Assembly: GCF_002760615.1 (NCBI RefSeq)
Contig: NZ_AWWI01000050.1
Span: 1-64,000 of the forward strand
Direction: 5' to 3'
Length of the DNA stretch: 64,000 nucleotides
DNA from: Puniceibacterium antarcticum
GTDB taxonomy: Bacteria; Pseudomonadota; Alphaproteobacteria; Rhodobacterales; Rhodobacteraceae
Below the pieces are notes generated by a model. The model was not told the DNA's origin. It did not search any database and saw only the letters and a list, made by a program, of their open reading frames with translations. Numbering within the stretch: position 1 is the first letter of the stretch; each line of letters starts with the position of its first letter. Both the position numbers and the translations under genes were made by a program. Shown here one piece after another: positions 35,786 to 45,078 of this stretch.

Positions 35786-36703
35786 TCAGGTTGGGTCCGG
35801 CCGGATGCGGGTGCCTGCCTGACCTTCCAGAATTGCACGGGCATCCGACAGCTGGCCGATACCTGCCAGCGCACCGCCGCCTTTGACAAAGTCTGCGGCT
35901 GCGGCGACTTTTGGTCCCATGGAACCCGGCGCAAGGTCCAGTGTGCCCAGAGCTGATGGTGTGGTGCTGGTGATCTCTTGCTGATCGGCGCGGCCCCAGT
36001 CCCGAAAAACGGCAGAGACATCGGTCAGCATCAGAAGGGCGTCTGCGTTGATATCCCGGGCCAGCAGCGCGGCCGTGCGATCCTTGTCGATCACGGCCTC
36101 GACCCCCTCCATGTCCCCGGACGCATTGCGCCTGACGGGAATACCGCCGCCACCGGCGCAGATCACGCAGTGCCCCGAGTCCAAAAGCAGCTTTATCGCA
36201 TCCAGCCCCAGAAGCCTGAGCGGCAGCGGGGAGGGGACAACACGGCGCGATCCGCCGGAGGATTCGCGCACCATGTCCCAGCCATGATCGCGGGCCACCT
36301 GCGCAGCTTCGGTCGTGGAATAGACCGGTCCGATCGGCTTGCTTGGGTTGGCAAAGGCGGGGTCGTCTGCGTCCACCTCCACCCGGCTGAGCAGGGTGGC
36401 GCATCTGGCCCCTTCGGGGAGGGCATTCATCAGTTCCTGTTCGATCAGATAGCCGATCATGCCTTCCGTCTCGGCCCCGAGCACATCCAGCGGCCAGGGT
36501 TTGTCGGGATCATAGGAGGCCCCCTGAAGCGCCAGAAGGCCGACCTGCGGGCCGTTGCCATGGGCCACGACGATCTGATGATCGCGCGCCAGATCCGCGA
36601 GGGCCGTCGCTGCGATGCGCACATTCGTGTGCTGGGCAGAGGCGGTCATCGGCTCGCCCCGCCGCAGCAGGGCATTGCCGCCAAGGGCCACAACGATGCG
36701 CAT
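35786..36703 (-). CDS. arcC: Carbamate kinase
   Basis: 305 residues, makes ATP from carbamoyl phosphate and ADP in the last step of the arginine deiminase pathway. The N-terminus MRIVVALGGNAL and the later blocks VVAHGNGPQVG, VICAGGGGIPV, VIDKDRTAALLA and GSMGPKVAAAADFV are the family signatures. The ATG at 36703 is one base after the arcB stop and gives the family N-terminus; an upstream in-frame start inside arcB would add 30 residues. It ends the arc operon. Confidence 0.94.
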   Translation of the reverse strand: MRIVVALGGNALLRRGEPMTASAQHTNVRIAATALADLARDHQIVVAHGNGPQVGLLALQGASYDPDKPWPLDVLGAETEGMIGYLIEQELMNALPEGARCATLLSRVEVDADDPAFANPSKPIGPVYSTTEAAQVARDHGWDMVRESSGGSRRVVPSPLPLRLLGLDAIKLLLDSGHCVICAGGGGIPVRRNASGDMEGVEAVIDKDRTAALLARDINADALLMLTDVSAVFRDWGRADQQEITSTTPSALGTLDLAPGSMGPKVAAAADFVKGGGALAGIGQLSDARAILEGQAGTRIRPDPT

Positions 36704-36704
36704 C

Positions 36705-37706
36705 TTACGGCCCCATCGTGGCGACAAGAACCGCCTTGATCGTGTGCATCCGGTTTTCGGCCTGATCAAACACCACCGAGGCGCGGGATTCAAAGACCTC
36801 CTCCGTCACCTCCATGCAGTTGATTCCGAACTTCTGGAAGTTGGCTTCGCCCACTTCGGTGTCGCGGTTGTGGAAGGCAGGCAGGCAATGCAGGAATTTG
36901 GCATTGGGATTGCCGGTCTTTTCCATCACCGCCGTTGTCACCTGATAGGGGGACAGCAGCGCGATGCGTTCTTCCCAGACAGAGTCCGGCTCGCCCATGG
37001 ACACCCAGACGTCGGTATAGACAAAATCGGCGCCTTCGAGGCCTTCGGCATGTTTTTCGGTCAGGGTGATCCGGGCGCCCGTTGTTTCCGCGATGCTGCG
37101 GCACTGGGTGACAAGGTCGGGGTCTGGCCAGCAGCTTTGCGGGCCGCACAGGCGCAGGTCCATGCCGATCAGCGCGGCACCGATCATCAGCGATGAGCCC
37201 ATGTTGTTCCCGGCGTCGCCCATGAAGCAAAAGGCGATGTCCGAGAGATGTTTGTGCGTGAATTCCCGCATTGTCATGAGGTCAGCAAGGATCTGGGTCG
37301 GGTGGAAATCGTCTGTCAGTCCGTTGAACACCGGCACACCGGAAAACGCGGCCAGCACCTCTGCATCCTTCTGGCCAAAGCCGCGGTATTCGATGCCGTC
37401 ATAGAACCGGCCCAGAACGCGGGCGGTGTCCTTCATCGATTCCTTGTGGCCGATGTGGCTGCCCGTGGGGCCGAGGTAGGTGACATGCGCGCCCTGATCG
37501 TAGGCGGCCACCTCGAACCCGCTGCGGGTGCGGGTGCTGTCCTTTTCGAAGATCAGGGCGATGTTCTTGCCGCTCAGAAGGGGCCTTTCGGTGCCGCTTT
37601 GCTTGGCGGCCTTGAGGCTGGCGGCGAGGCTGAGCAGGTGGCGGAGTTCGTTCGGGGTGAAGTCGAGCAGTTTCAGAAAGCTGCGTCCGCGCAGGTTCTG
37701 TGGCAT
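36705..37706 (-). CDS. arcB: Ornithine carbamoyltransferase, catabolic
   Basis: 333 residues, here expected to run in the breakdown direction, splitting citrulline into ornithine and carbamoyl phosphate. The carbamoyl-phosphate loop [11 protein letters not shown] (about 55-65), the HPTQILADL block and the ornithine-site HCLPAFHN (about 272-279) are present. Position between arcA and arcC in one operon marks it as catabolic rather than biosynthetic ArgF. Confidence 0.94.
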   Translation of the reverse strand: MPQNLRGRSFLKLLDFTPNELRHLLSLAASLKAAKQSGTERPLLSGKNIALIFEKDSTRTRSGFEVAAYDQGAHVTYLGPTGSHIGHKESMKDTARVLGRFYDGIEYRGFGQKDAEVLAAFSGVPVFNGLTDDFHPTQILADLMTMREFTHKHLSDIAFCFMGDAGNNMGSSLMIGAALIGMDLRLCGPQSCWPDPDLVTQCRSIAETTGARITLTEKHAEGLEGADFVYTDVWVSMGEPDSVWEERIALLSPYQVTTAVMEKTGNPNAKFLHCLPAFHNRDTEVGEANFQKFGINCMEVTEEVFESRASVVFDQAENRMHTIKAVLVATMGP

Positions 37707-37767
37707 GGGATATTCCTTGTGTGTGCCGTCTGTCCCAAGACCGGGTGCCGACCTTGGGTGACAGGTT

Positions 37768-38991
37768 TTAAATCGCGTCGCGGATCAGAGGGCAGGTCAT
37801 GCAATGGGAGCCGCCGCGTCCGCGGCCCAGTTCCGATCCGGGAATGGTGATGACCTCGACTCCGGCTTTGCGCAGAAGGGTGTTGGAATAGGTGTTGCGT
37901 TCGTATCCGACCACGACGCCGGGTTCGAGGCAGAGCAGGTTGTTGGCGTCGTCCCATTGTTCGCGGGCGGATTCATAGGCATCGCCGCCGGTCGGAATGG
38001 TGCGCAGCACCTTGAGGCCAAGGGCATCAGCGACGACCTCAAGGAACGGTTTGCTTTCGACCTCGACCGCGATGCTGTCACCGTCACCGGGGCGCAGGCT
38101 GGTGCAGCGGATGGCATCCGCCACTTCGGCAAAGACGGTGACAAGGTCGCGGTCACAAAAGGTGAAGACCGTATCAAGGTGCATGGCGCTGCGCGATTTG
38201 GGGAATTGGCAGGCGATGACCCGTGTCGCACCACCCCCGGCAAACAACCCGCGCGCGATCTGGCCGACAGCCTGTGGTGTGGTGCGTTCGCCCATGCCGA
38301 TCAACACACATCCGTTGCCGATGGGCATGACATCACCGCCCTCGACCGTGGCGGGGCCGTGATCCTGCATCGGGTCGCCCCACCAGATCGGAAAACCCGC
38401 ATCTTTGAAATCCGGATGAAAGCGGTAGATCGCGGCGAGGTTCAGGGTTTCCAACCGCCGCGCGGGCCAGTGCATCGGGTTCAGCGTGACGCCGCCATAG
38501 ATCCAGCAGGTCGTGTCACGGGTAAAGATTTGGTTGGGCAGCGGCGGCAGGATGAAATCCGCAGGCTCCAGCATCGGGGCCAGCACGCCACTGGCCGCAA
38601 CCGGCAGCTCAGCACGGCTCATGCCCCCGATGAGGATGGTGGACAGAAGATCGCCGCTCACCTCCATCAGATGTGCAAGCAGATCATCGGCAAGACCGAC
38701 GCCGACGGTGTTGTCACTGATCCGCGCCTCCAGCAGCCAGCGCCGCGCCTCGGGGTTGGCCATCGTCTCAGCCAGCAACTGGCGCATGTAAACCACCTCG
38801 ACCCCACGATTGCGCATGGCATCGACAAAGGTCATGTGCTCGACCCGGGCCTGCTTGACCCAGATCACATCGTCGAACAGCAGTTCGGCGCAGTTGGCGG
38901 GGGTCAGGCGGGCCATGGCCGCGCCGGGTTTGTGCACCAGAACGCGGCGCAGTTTGCCCGCCTCGGAATGAACGCCATAGGTGAGGGTCAT
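37768..38991 (-). CDS. arcA: Arginine deiminase
   Basis: 407 residues, converts arginine to citrulline and ammonia. The catalytic cysteine lies near the end in [19 protein letters not shown], with the substrate-binding blocks [12 protein letters not shown] (about 157-168) and EGGDVMPIG. First catabolic gene of the pathway; it overlaps the upstream carrier gene by 4 bases and lies 61 bases before arcB. ATP from this pathway supports cells without oxygen and the ammonia helps against acid. Confidence 0.95.
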   Translation of the reverse strand: MTLTYGVHSEAGKLRRVLVHKPGAAMARLTPANCAELLFDDVIWVKQARVEHMTFVDAMRNRGVEVVYMRQLLAETMANPEARRWLLEARISDNTVGVGLADDLLAHLMEVSGDLLSTILIGGMSRAELPVAASGVLAPMLEPADFILPPLPNQIFTRDTTCWIYGGVTLNPMHWPARRLETLNLAAIYRFHPDFKDAGFPIWWGDPMQDHGPATVEGGDVMPIGNGCVLIGMGERTTPQAVGQIARGLFAGGGATRVIACQFPKSRSAMHLDTVFTFCDRDLVTVFAEVADAIRCTSLRPGDGDSIAVEVESKPFLEVVADALGLKVLRTIPTGGDAYESAREQWDDANNLLCLEPGVVVGYERNTYSNTLLRKAGVEVITIPGSELGRGRGGSHCMTCPLIRDAI

Positions 38992-40433
38992 GTGGGGGTT
39001 CCTTGCAGAAGGACGCCGATACTGAGGACGGCCATGATGATGAGGGTGAGACCCAGAAGCACGGGCCAGACAAAGCGCAGCCAGCGTTCATAGGGCACAC
39101 GGGCAATGGCGAGTCCGCCCATGACGACGGCAGATGTGGGGGTGACAAGGTTTACGACGCCCTCGGCCGACTGGAACGCGGTGACGACAAGGCTGCGCGC
39201 GACCCCGGCAAAGTCAGCGACAGGGGCGAGGATCGGCATCGACAGCACCGCAAGGCCCGAGGTGGAGGGCACGAAGAAGGACAGCGCCACCTCGATCCAG
39301 TACATGACGTTGATAAAGAGGATGCGGTTCAGACCGGTGACAGTGCCTTCGGCCCAGTGCAGGATCGTATCGGTGATGTGCCCGGCGTCCATTATGACGA
39401 CGATGCCGCGCGCCAGCCCGATGATCAGCGCCACACCCAGCAGATCGCGCGCGCCGCCGACAAAGGCGTCCACCAGACCCTTTTCACCCAGACGTCCGAC
39501 CAGACCGATGCCGATGCCGGCAAACAGGAACAGCCCGCTCATCTCGGCCATCCACCAGCCGCCCAGCGACACACCCCAGATCATCACCGCAAAGGTCGCA
39601 CCGAACAGCAGCAGGACAATCTTGTGCAGGCCGCTGAAGTCTGTGCTGGTTTGTGTGTCCGTGCCGAAATGCGCCTCGTTCGCGGCCTTGAGGTCAAAGA
39701 CCAGCGAGCGGGAGGGATCCGCCTTGACCCGTTCGGCGTAGCGCATGACGTAGGCCACTGTCGCGGCAAAGGTCACGCCGAGCAGGACCAGCCGCAGGAC
39801 CAGCCCGTCGGTAAACGGCACGCCTGCGGCATCTGACGCGATCACGGTCGAAAATGCATTTACGGTTGATCCGAGCACGCCAACACCCGCGCCGAGCAAG
39901 ATCACCGCCACAGCCGTCAGCGCGTCATATCCGGCGGCGATCATCACCGGCGTCAGCAGGACATAGAAGGCGAGCGTTTCTTCGGCCATGCCTTCGGTCG
40001 TGCCGCCAAGGGCAAAAAGGCCCATGAGGATCGGGATCATCCATTTTTCGCGCCCCTTCAGCCGCGTCATTGCGCGCTTGATACCCGCGTCTATGGCACC
40101 CGTGGCCGTCACCACACCGATGAACCCGCCGATCATCAATACGAACAATGCGACGTCGATGGCATTGGCCGCATAGCTGGAGGGATCGTAGAACCCGGCG
40201 ATCGGGGCAAGAATGATGTCGAACACGCCCTGCGGATTGGCTGTGGTTGTCGCGTAGGTTCCCGCAACGGGGACCTCTTTGCCCAGTGTCTCTGACGCGA
40301 CGCGCGCATACTGGCCTGCCGGGATGATCCAGGTCAGGGCCGCGACGACGAGGATCAGTGCAAAGAGGATCGTATAGGCCGAAGGGAACCGGAACCGCTT
40401 TGCGGTTTCCGGCGGTGCTGGGATTGGGGGCAT
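38988..40433 (-). CDS. YfcC-family membrane carrier, candidate arginine/ornithine exchanger
   Basis: 481-residue membrane protein with about 12 helices of the YfcC family (ion transporter superfamily). [27 protein letters not shown] near the N-terminus and [26 protein letters not shown] near the C-terminus are typical. It is the first gene of the arc operon and overlaps arcA by 4 bases, which suggests that it takes the place of ArcD. The substrate is inferred from context only. The ATG at 40433, with GGAC 8 bases before it, is preferred to one 9 codons upstream. An FNR-like box lies about 85 bases upstream. Confidence 0.8.
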   Translation of the reverse strand: MPPIPAPPETAKRFRFPSAYTILFALILVVAALTWIIPAGQYARVASETLGKEVPVAGTYATTTANPQGVFDIILAPIAGFYDPSSYAANAIDVALFVLMIGGFIGVVTATGAIDAGIKRAMTRLKGREKWMIPILMGLFALGGTTEGMAEETLAFYVLLTPVMIAAGYDALTAVAVILLGAGVGVLGSTVNAFSTVIASDAAGVPFTDGLVLRLVLLGVTFAATVAYVMRYAERVKADPSRSLVFDLKAANEAHFGTDTQTSTDFSGLHKIVLLLFGATFAVMIWGVSLGGWWMAEMSGLFLFAGIGIGLVGRLGEKGLVDAFVGGARDLLGVALIIGLARGIVVIMDAGHITDTILHWAEGTVTGLNRILFINVMYWIEVALSFFVPSTSGLAVLSMPILAPVADFAGVARSLVVTAFQSAEGVVNLVTPTSAVVMGGLAIARVPYERWLRFVWPVLLGLTLIIMAVLSIGVLLQGTPT

Positions 40434-40513
40434 GGCGTTGTCCTTTTCCTGTCCGGCCATGAAGCGGCGCAGACTGGTTAAGGTGATGCTAGTCGCGCTT
40501 TTCTGTCGTCAGG

Positions 40514-40527
40514 CTGATGCAGATCAG
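40514..40527. promoter_or_regulatory. FNR-like box upstream of the arginine deiminase operon
   Basis: CTGAT-GCAG-ATCAG is a perfect palindrome with the FNR/Anr core TGATNNNNATCA. It lies about 85 bases before the first arc-operon gene, a good distance for activation. The arginine deiminase operon is a classic Anr/FNR target in other bacteria. Confidence 0.6.
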
Positions 40528-40550
40528 GGGGGCCACGGAATTCTCTGGCG

Positions 40551-40601
40551 CGACAGGAGAGGGGCCGCGCGGGGCGCGACGGGGGAGGGGCCGCGCGAGG
40601 C
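40551..40601. repeat. Tandem GC-rich direct repeat, two copies
   Basis: A 25-base unit starting GCGAC and holding GAGGGGCCGCGCG occurs at 40551-40575 and again at 40577-40601 with a few mismatches; a third partial GCGAGAC follows. It lies between the FNR-like box and the end of the DUF4440-like gene. Probably a local duplication. Confidence 0.6.
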
Positions 40602-40632
40602 GAGACAAAGTCGCCCTCACGCGTGGCCCCGA

Positions 40633-40980
40633 TCACTCAGACGGGGTCTGCTGGTGCGACAGGCGCAGCCATGTGTCGTCATCTTTCACGTAGGTCGAGG
40701 TGCAGAGCGCGTCATAGACCGGCAGATCGCCGCGTTCTGCGGACACACGATAGGCGAGAGCGGCAACGTTACCCTGTTGCGACAGAAAGCGGTCGCTCAT
40801 CACGACCGAGCGCCAGCGCTGGGCGACGTCTGCCTCTCTCCAGAGTGAATCGCCCTGCAGGATTCCAGCCGGGTAGGGAAAGACGAAGACGGCGTTCTTG
40901 GCCGTCATGTTGCGGGCGCTTTGGGCACCCTGGGTCCAAAAGTGTTCTTCCTGATCCCAGAGGGTGGCTTCGGTGGTCAT
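40633..40980 (-). CDS. DUF4440/SnoaL-like small cytosolic protein
   Basis: 115 residues with no signal peptide. The pattern LWDQEEHFWTQGAQSARNMTAKNAVFVFP then VVMSDRFLSQQGNVAALAYRVSAERGDLPVYDALCTSTYVKDDDTWLRLSHQQTP matches the NTF2-like DUF4440 fold: an N-terminal helix and a strongly curved sheet ending in WR/WLRLSHQQTP. The biochemical role is unknown. It probably shares a message with the preceding gene (66 bases away). Confidence 0.7.
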   Translation of the reverse strand: MTTEATLWDQEEHFWTQGAQSARNMTAKNAVFVFPYPAGILQGDSLWREADVAQRWRSVVMSDRFLSQQGNVAALAYRVSAERGDLPVYDALCTSTYVKDDDTWLRLSHQQTPSE

Positions 40981-41046
40981 GGTGAGTTCCTTTCAGGCCT
41001 GGCGTGTCCGCCGACCTTTTTCCGTGTCAGCACTGTACAGCTTGCA

Positions 41047-41460
41047 TCAGCCCTGCGCCATAACAGCGAGCCAGACAAGCAGCAGAACGGTCGCAATGAT
41101 CCAGTGGATCGGTGCGCCCAGACGTGGCAGCGCTAATCCTGCCGTGGTGCCGTCCGGGGCCCGCCGTGGCGATGCGGATGCTTCGGGCAGGAAAGCCAGC
41201 AGGCGCGCAACAACCTCGCCGCTGTTGGCAACAAGTGCTGGCACGTCCTTGAACCGGGACAACAAGGCCTGCAGCCTTTTGCGCGCCGGGACGTCCGCCA
41301 TTCCAGCCAGATCCGATGCTTCATCCCAGGGGTCTATCCCAAGCCGCGCGAACATCGACAGGACCGTGACGTTTGTGCCGTGCCTGTCTTCGCCGACGGC
41401 TGCGCCGAGAAAGCGATCAAATGCCGGATCGCGGGTGAGCTGTGTCGTGGAATTCGCCAT
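41047..41460 (-). CDS. Hypothetical protein with a C-terminal membrane anchor
   Basis: 137 residues, family not recognised. A mostly helical soluble part (MANSTTQLTRDPAFDRFLGAAVGEDRHG... to about 105) is followed by a single helix close to the C-terminus (WIIATVLLLVWLAVMAQG), as in tail-anchored proteins. The ATG at 41460 has AGGAT 9 bases upstream; an in-frame start at 41493 would add 11 residues. Similar small proteins accompany hypoxia-related genes in Rhodobacterales, but I cannot give a function. An FNR-like box lies about 110 bases upstream. Confidence 0.7.
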   Translation of the reverse strand: MANSTTQLTRDPAFDRFLGAAVGEDRHGTNVTVLSMFARLGIDPWDEASDLAGMADVPARKRLQALLSRFKDVPALVANSGEVVARLLAFLPEASASPRRAPDGTTAGLALPRLGAPIHWIIATVLLLVWLAVMAQG

Positions 41461-41569
41461 TGTGAGATCCTGTCCTGACCCGATGTGGCGCATGTTGCAG
41501 CGCGTTCCTGCCGGTGTTGCGGGCCTGTGTCCGACTGCGGGAGCTTAGCCGGGATCGTGCCGTCCGGTA

Positions 41570-41583
41570 TTGACGCAGATCAG
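41570..41583. promoter_or_regulatory. FNR-like box upstream of the tail-anchored hypothetical gene
   Basis: TTGAC-GCAG-ATCAG matches the FNR consensus at 8 of 10 defined positions. It is about 110 bases upstream of the gene starting at 41460 and shares the GCAG spacer with the arc-operon box. Confidence 0.45.
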
Positions 41584-41721
41584 GGCCGCTCAAGACGGAT
41601 GCCGATCCCCGAAAAGCGCGGTGTGGTGGGGTTCGGTGCAGGCAGGGTACCATTGCTCAGCCCCGCAGTTCGTGATGCGCCCCACGGTTCACCCCATCTG
41701 ATGCGCCGGGGTGGGTCCAAT

Positions 41722-41742
41722 GCCGCGACCTGGGGTCGCGGC
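41722..41742. other. Strong GC hairpin before the stress-protein remnant
   Basis: Arms GCCGCGACC (41722-41730) and GGTCGCGGC (41734-41742) with a 3-base loop, followed by CCTTCTTC. It could be a terminator for plus-strand transcription or a structure in the leader of the remnant gene at 41768. Confidence 0.4.
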
Positions 41743-41767
41743 CCTTCTTCGTTCAAAGGGCGATCCT

Positions 41768-41992
41768 GTGAAACATACCAGCCACGCCATTGCCATCTTT
41801 CCCGACCACGCCGCTGCGGAAGACGCGGTCAAGACATTGGGAACCGAGGGGTTCGCGATGGAGGATCTGAGGATCATCACCAAAGGCTATCACACCGATG
41901 AAAAGGTGATCGGGTTTGACTACGTCGGTGACCGCGTCAAATTCTGGGGCAGCCGGGGCGCGTTCTGTAGCGCGTTCTGTGGCGGGCTTTGA
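41768..41992 (+). pseudogene. Truncated general stress protein 17M/DUF1269-like gene
   Basis: From GTG at 41768 the frame reads KHTSHAIAIFPDHAAAEDAV, a DLRIITKGYHTDEKVIGFDY block and RVKFWGSRGAF, the N-terminal half of a family whose full members continue into a glycine/tryptophan-rich membrane hairpin. Here it ends at TGA (41990-41992), where relatives have tryptophan, and two nearby cysteines (TGT) also replace tryptophans. Beyond the stop similarity is lost within about 5 codons. Best read as a decayed gene lacking its membrane half. Confidence 0.65.
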
Positions 41993-42243
41993 GGTGTGTT
42001 TCTGGGCACGCCGCTTGTGGCGCCTGAGCCTCGTCGCGCCAGACCTGTGGCGGCCAAGCGTTGCGTCCGATTTTGGGTCAGTACCGCAAGCTGACGTGCA
42101 GAGCTGGGTCACACTGCTGTCATGCGAACAGGCCAGAACGAGGGTTGAGCCAACCGGTAAGGTTTGGTGCGAAAAGGCCAGAAGGTTGTGACTGACCACT
42201 CATCGTTTGCCTTGACCGGCGATTTGACCTAATCGGGACGACC

Positions 42244-43371
42244 ATGATCCGGATGGCCCACGAAGAGGACTTTGCCTTGCAAACACCTTATTACCTTATC
42301 GATAAGTCGCGTCTTTTGCCCAACATGGAAAAGATCGCCTGGCTGCGGGATGCATCGGGGGCAAAGTCACTGCTGGCGCTCAAATGCTTTGCCACATGGT
42401 CGGTGTTCGACTTCATGGCCCAGTATATGGATGGCACGACATCCTCCTCTCTCTACGAAGTCAAGCTGGGCCGCGACAAGTTTCCAGGCGAGACACATGC
42501 CTATTCCGTTGCTTATGCGGATCACGAGATTGCGGAAGTTCTGGCAAATTGCGACAAGATCATCTTCAACTCGATTGGCCAGCTGACCAAATTTGCCGCA
42601 GAGTCCGAAGGGCATGTGCGGGGATTGCGGGTCAACCCGGGTGTTTCGACCTCTGGCTTTGACCTTGCTGATCCGGCGCGGCCGTTCAGCCGTCTGGGCG
42701 AAAGCGATCCGGACCGGGTTGCGGCGGTCGCGGATCAGCTCAGTGGACTGATGTTCCACAACAATTGCGAAAATGCCAGCTTTGCGCGGTTCGATGAGAT
42801 GCTGGCGCTGATCGAAGACACCTTTGGTGCGACCCTGCACAAGATGACATGGGTCAGCCTGGGCGGCGGCATCCACTTTACAGGCGAGGGGTATCCGCTG
42901 GAGCGCCTGGCCGCACGGCTGAAGACATTTTCCGAAACCTTCGGTGTGCAGGTCTATCTTGAGCCGGGTGAGGCCGCCATCACCGGTGCCGCAACTCTGG
43001 AAGTGACGGTGCTGGACACGATGTTCAACGGCAAGAACCTCGCCATCGTCGACAGCTCGATCGAGGCGCATATGCTGGATCTGCTGATCTACCGCGAACC
43101 TGCAAAAATCAGCCCCGATACGGGCGATCATGACTGGATGATCTGCGGAAAATCCTGCCTTGCAGGCGATATCTTTGGCGAATTCCGCTTTGACGCTGCG
43201 TTGAAGCCGGGCGACCGGATTTCGTTCCAGGACGCTGCGGGGTACACCATGGTCAAGAAAAACTGGTTCAACGGTGTGAAGATGCCCGGCATTGCGATCC
43301 GGGAACTGGACGGAACCCTGAAAATGGTGCGCGATTTCGACTATGACGATTTCGCCGCCGCCCTTTCCTGA
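42244..43371 (+). CDS. nspC: Carboxynorspermidine/carboxyspermidine decarboxylase
   Basis: 375-residue PLP enzyme of fold III (alanine-racemase-like) that removes the carboxyl group of carboxy(nor)spermidine in the alternative polyamine route. LLALKCFATWSVFDFM (the PLP lysine is in this block, about residue 45), RVNPGVS, HNNCEN, SLGGGIHFTG and the C-terminal CGKSCLAGDIFGEF with DAAGYTMVKKNWFNGV are diagnostic. GGGAC lies 6 bases before the ATG. The partner dehydrogenase follows 31 bases later. Confidence 0.93.
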   Translation: MIRMAHEEDFALQTPYYLIDKSRLLPNMEKIAWLRDASGAKSLLALKCFATWSVFDFMAQYMDGTTSSSLYEVKLGRDKFPGETHAYSVAYADHEIAEVLANCDKIIFNSIGQLTKFAAESEGHVRGLRVNPGVSTSGFDLADPARPFSRLGESDPDRVAAVADQLSGLMFHNNCENASFARFDEMLALIEDTFGATLHKMTWVSLGGGIHFTGEGYPLERLAARLKTFSETFGVQVYLEPGEAAITGAATLEVTVLDTMFNGKNLAIVDSSIEAHMLDLLIYREPAKISPDTGDHDWMICGKSCLAGDIFGEFRFDAALKPGDRISFQDAAGYTMVKKNWFNGVKMPGIAIRELDGTLKMVRDFDYDDFAAALS

Positions 43372-43402
43372 AATTTACGACGACAAGAGGTCTCTTGGTT
43401 AC

Positions 43403-44644
43403 ATGAAACGAAACGTTCTTATCATCGGTGCCGGTGGCGTCGCGCAGGTCGTCGCGCATAAATGCGCGCAAAACAACGACGTCCTTGGGGATCTGCATAT
43501 CGCCAGCCGTACAGTGTCGAAATGTGCGGCGATCATCCAAAGCGTGCATGACAAGACTGCCATGAAACAGGACGGTGTGTTCGAGGCGCATACGGTTGAT
43601 GCCATGGACAGCGACGCCGTGGTCAAGCTGCTGCAAAAGACCGGCGCGCAGATCGTGATCAACGTGGGATCGCCTTTTGTGAACATGACCGTGCTTGAGG
43701 CCTGCATCAGAACCGGTGTTGCCTATATCGACACGGCCATTCACGAAGACCCGAGCAAGATTTGCGAAACACCGCCCTGGTATGGAAATTACGAATGGAA
43801 GCGCCGCGAGGATTGCGCCAAGGCAGGCGTTACCGCGATCCTTGGTGCGGGCTTTGACCCGGGCATGGTCAACGCCTTTGCGCGCTATGCTGTCGATACC
43901 TTTATGGACGAGGTCACATCCATCGACATCGTCGATATCAACGCCGGCTCACATGGCAAATACTTTTCGACCAACTTTGACCCCGAGATCAACTTTCGCG
44001 AATTCACCGGCACGGTTTACAGCTGGCAGCAAGGGGATTGGCAAAGCAACAAGATGTTCGAAGTGGGCCGCGAATGGGATCTTCCCGTGGTCGGCATGCA
44101 AAAGGCTTATCTGTCGGGGCATGACGAAGTGCATTCGCTGGCCGCGAACTATCCGCAAGCTGATATCCGGTTCTGGATGGGATTTGGTGACCATTACATC
44201 AACGTCTTCACGGTGCTGCAAAATCTGGGTCTGTTGTCCGAACAGCCCGTGACGACAGCTGAAGGTCTGGAAGTGGTGCCCTTGAAGCTGGTCAAGGCCG
44301 TGTTGCCCGATCCGTCGACACTTGCGCCGAACTATACCGGCAAGACCTGCATCGGTGATCTGGTCAAAGGCACGAAGGACGGCAAGGATGTGGAGGTCTT
44401 TGTCTACAACATCGCGGATCACAAGGACGCCTATAACGAGGTCGGCAGCCAGGGCATCTCTTACACCGCCGGTGTGCCGCCGGTCGCGATGGCCATGCTG
44501 ATTGCCGATGGGACATATGACCACGGAACCATGATGAACGTCGAAGAACTTGACCCCAAGCCGCTGTTTTCCCTGCTCGACAAGATCGGTCTGCCCACAC
44601 GCGTCAGGGATGCGGACGGGGATCGGGACTGGGACAAGGTCTAG
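43403..44644 (+). CDS. Carboxynorspermidine/carboxyspermidine synthase (saccharopine-dehydrogenase-like)
   Basis: 413 residues. NAD(P)-binding GxGxxG reads LIIGAGGVAQVVAHKCA at the very start. Other family blocks are NVGSPFVNMTVLEACI, GAGFDPGMVNAFARYA and YNIADHKDAYNEVGSQGISYTAGVPPVAMAML. It forms carboxyspermidine from putrescine and aspartate semialdehyde (or carboxynorspermidine from diaminopropane). I start at ATG 43403, which begins the Rossmann fold; 20 residues upstream lie in the nspC 3' end. With nspC it makes a two-step spermidine route independent of decarboxylated SAM. Confidence 0.92.
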   Translation: MKRNVLIIGAGGVAQVVAHKCAQNNDVLGDLHIASRTVSKCAAIIQSVHDKTAMKQDGVFEAHTVDAMDSDAVVKLLQKTGAQIVINVGSPFVNMTVLEACIRTGVAYIDTAIHEDPSKICETPPWYGNYEWKRREDCAKAGVTAILGAGFDPGMVNAFARYAVDTFMDEVTSIDIVDINAGSHGKYFSTNFDPEINFREFTGTVYSWQQGDWQSNKMFEVGREWDLPVVGMQKAYLSGHDEVHSLAANYPQADIRFWMGFGDHYINVFTVLQNLGLLSEQPVTTAEGLEVVPLKLVKAVLPDPSTLAPNYTGKTCIGDLVKGTKDGKDVEVFVYNIADHKDAYNEVGSQGISYTAGVPPVAMAMLIADGTYDHGTMMNVEELDPKPLFSLLDKIGLPTRVRDADGDRDWDKV

Positions 44645-45078
44645 GCCTTTAGGGCCTAAGGTCCAGATCGCTTTGACGCGCGTATCCCGCCTTTGTGCGG
44701 GGTACGCGCAACGTAGTTGAAACTGGGCGGGGGGCGGCGACCCTCTTCCACCTGCTCGCCGCGCTTTTGCGGCACCGCTCCATCTCCTTATTTTCTGTCT
44801 CGAAAAGATCGGGCCTGCGCGCACCTGCTGCGGGCGGTAGTGGTAAATCTTTCGTTAAGACAGATGTGCATCAGTATGAGCCTCTGTGCACAGGGCCATA
44901 GTTTGATCAGCCAGTCACCAGACTGACCCGGTGGCTCTTGTGCCCGAGCGACGCTAGCCGATTCCTTGCGTTTCAACGCGGGGCCGGATTGTGCCGCACG
45001 CCCACAGTCCTAGCCAGTTTCAAACAGCTTCGGCACAGCCGAGTTCCATCGCAGCACGATGACGTCAAGGAGAAGACC
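44645..45078. other. Intergenic stretch without a recognised gene
   Basis: About 434 bases between the polyamine genes and the semialdehyde dehydrogenase. A short hairpin (TAGGCC/GGCCTA) follows the polyamine stop codon but has no T-tract. No supported gene or FNR-type box was found. Confidence 0.45.

Noticed and set aside
44901-44909. TTTGATCAG, half of an FNR-type box
   Set aside because: No second half-site at the right distance; the pair around it does not fit TTGATNNNNATCAA.
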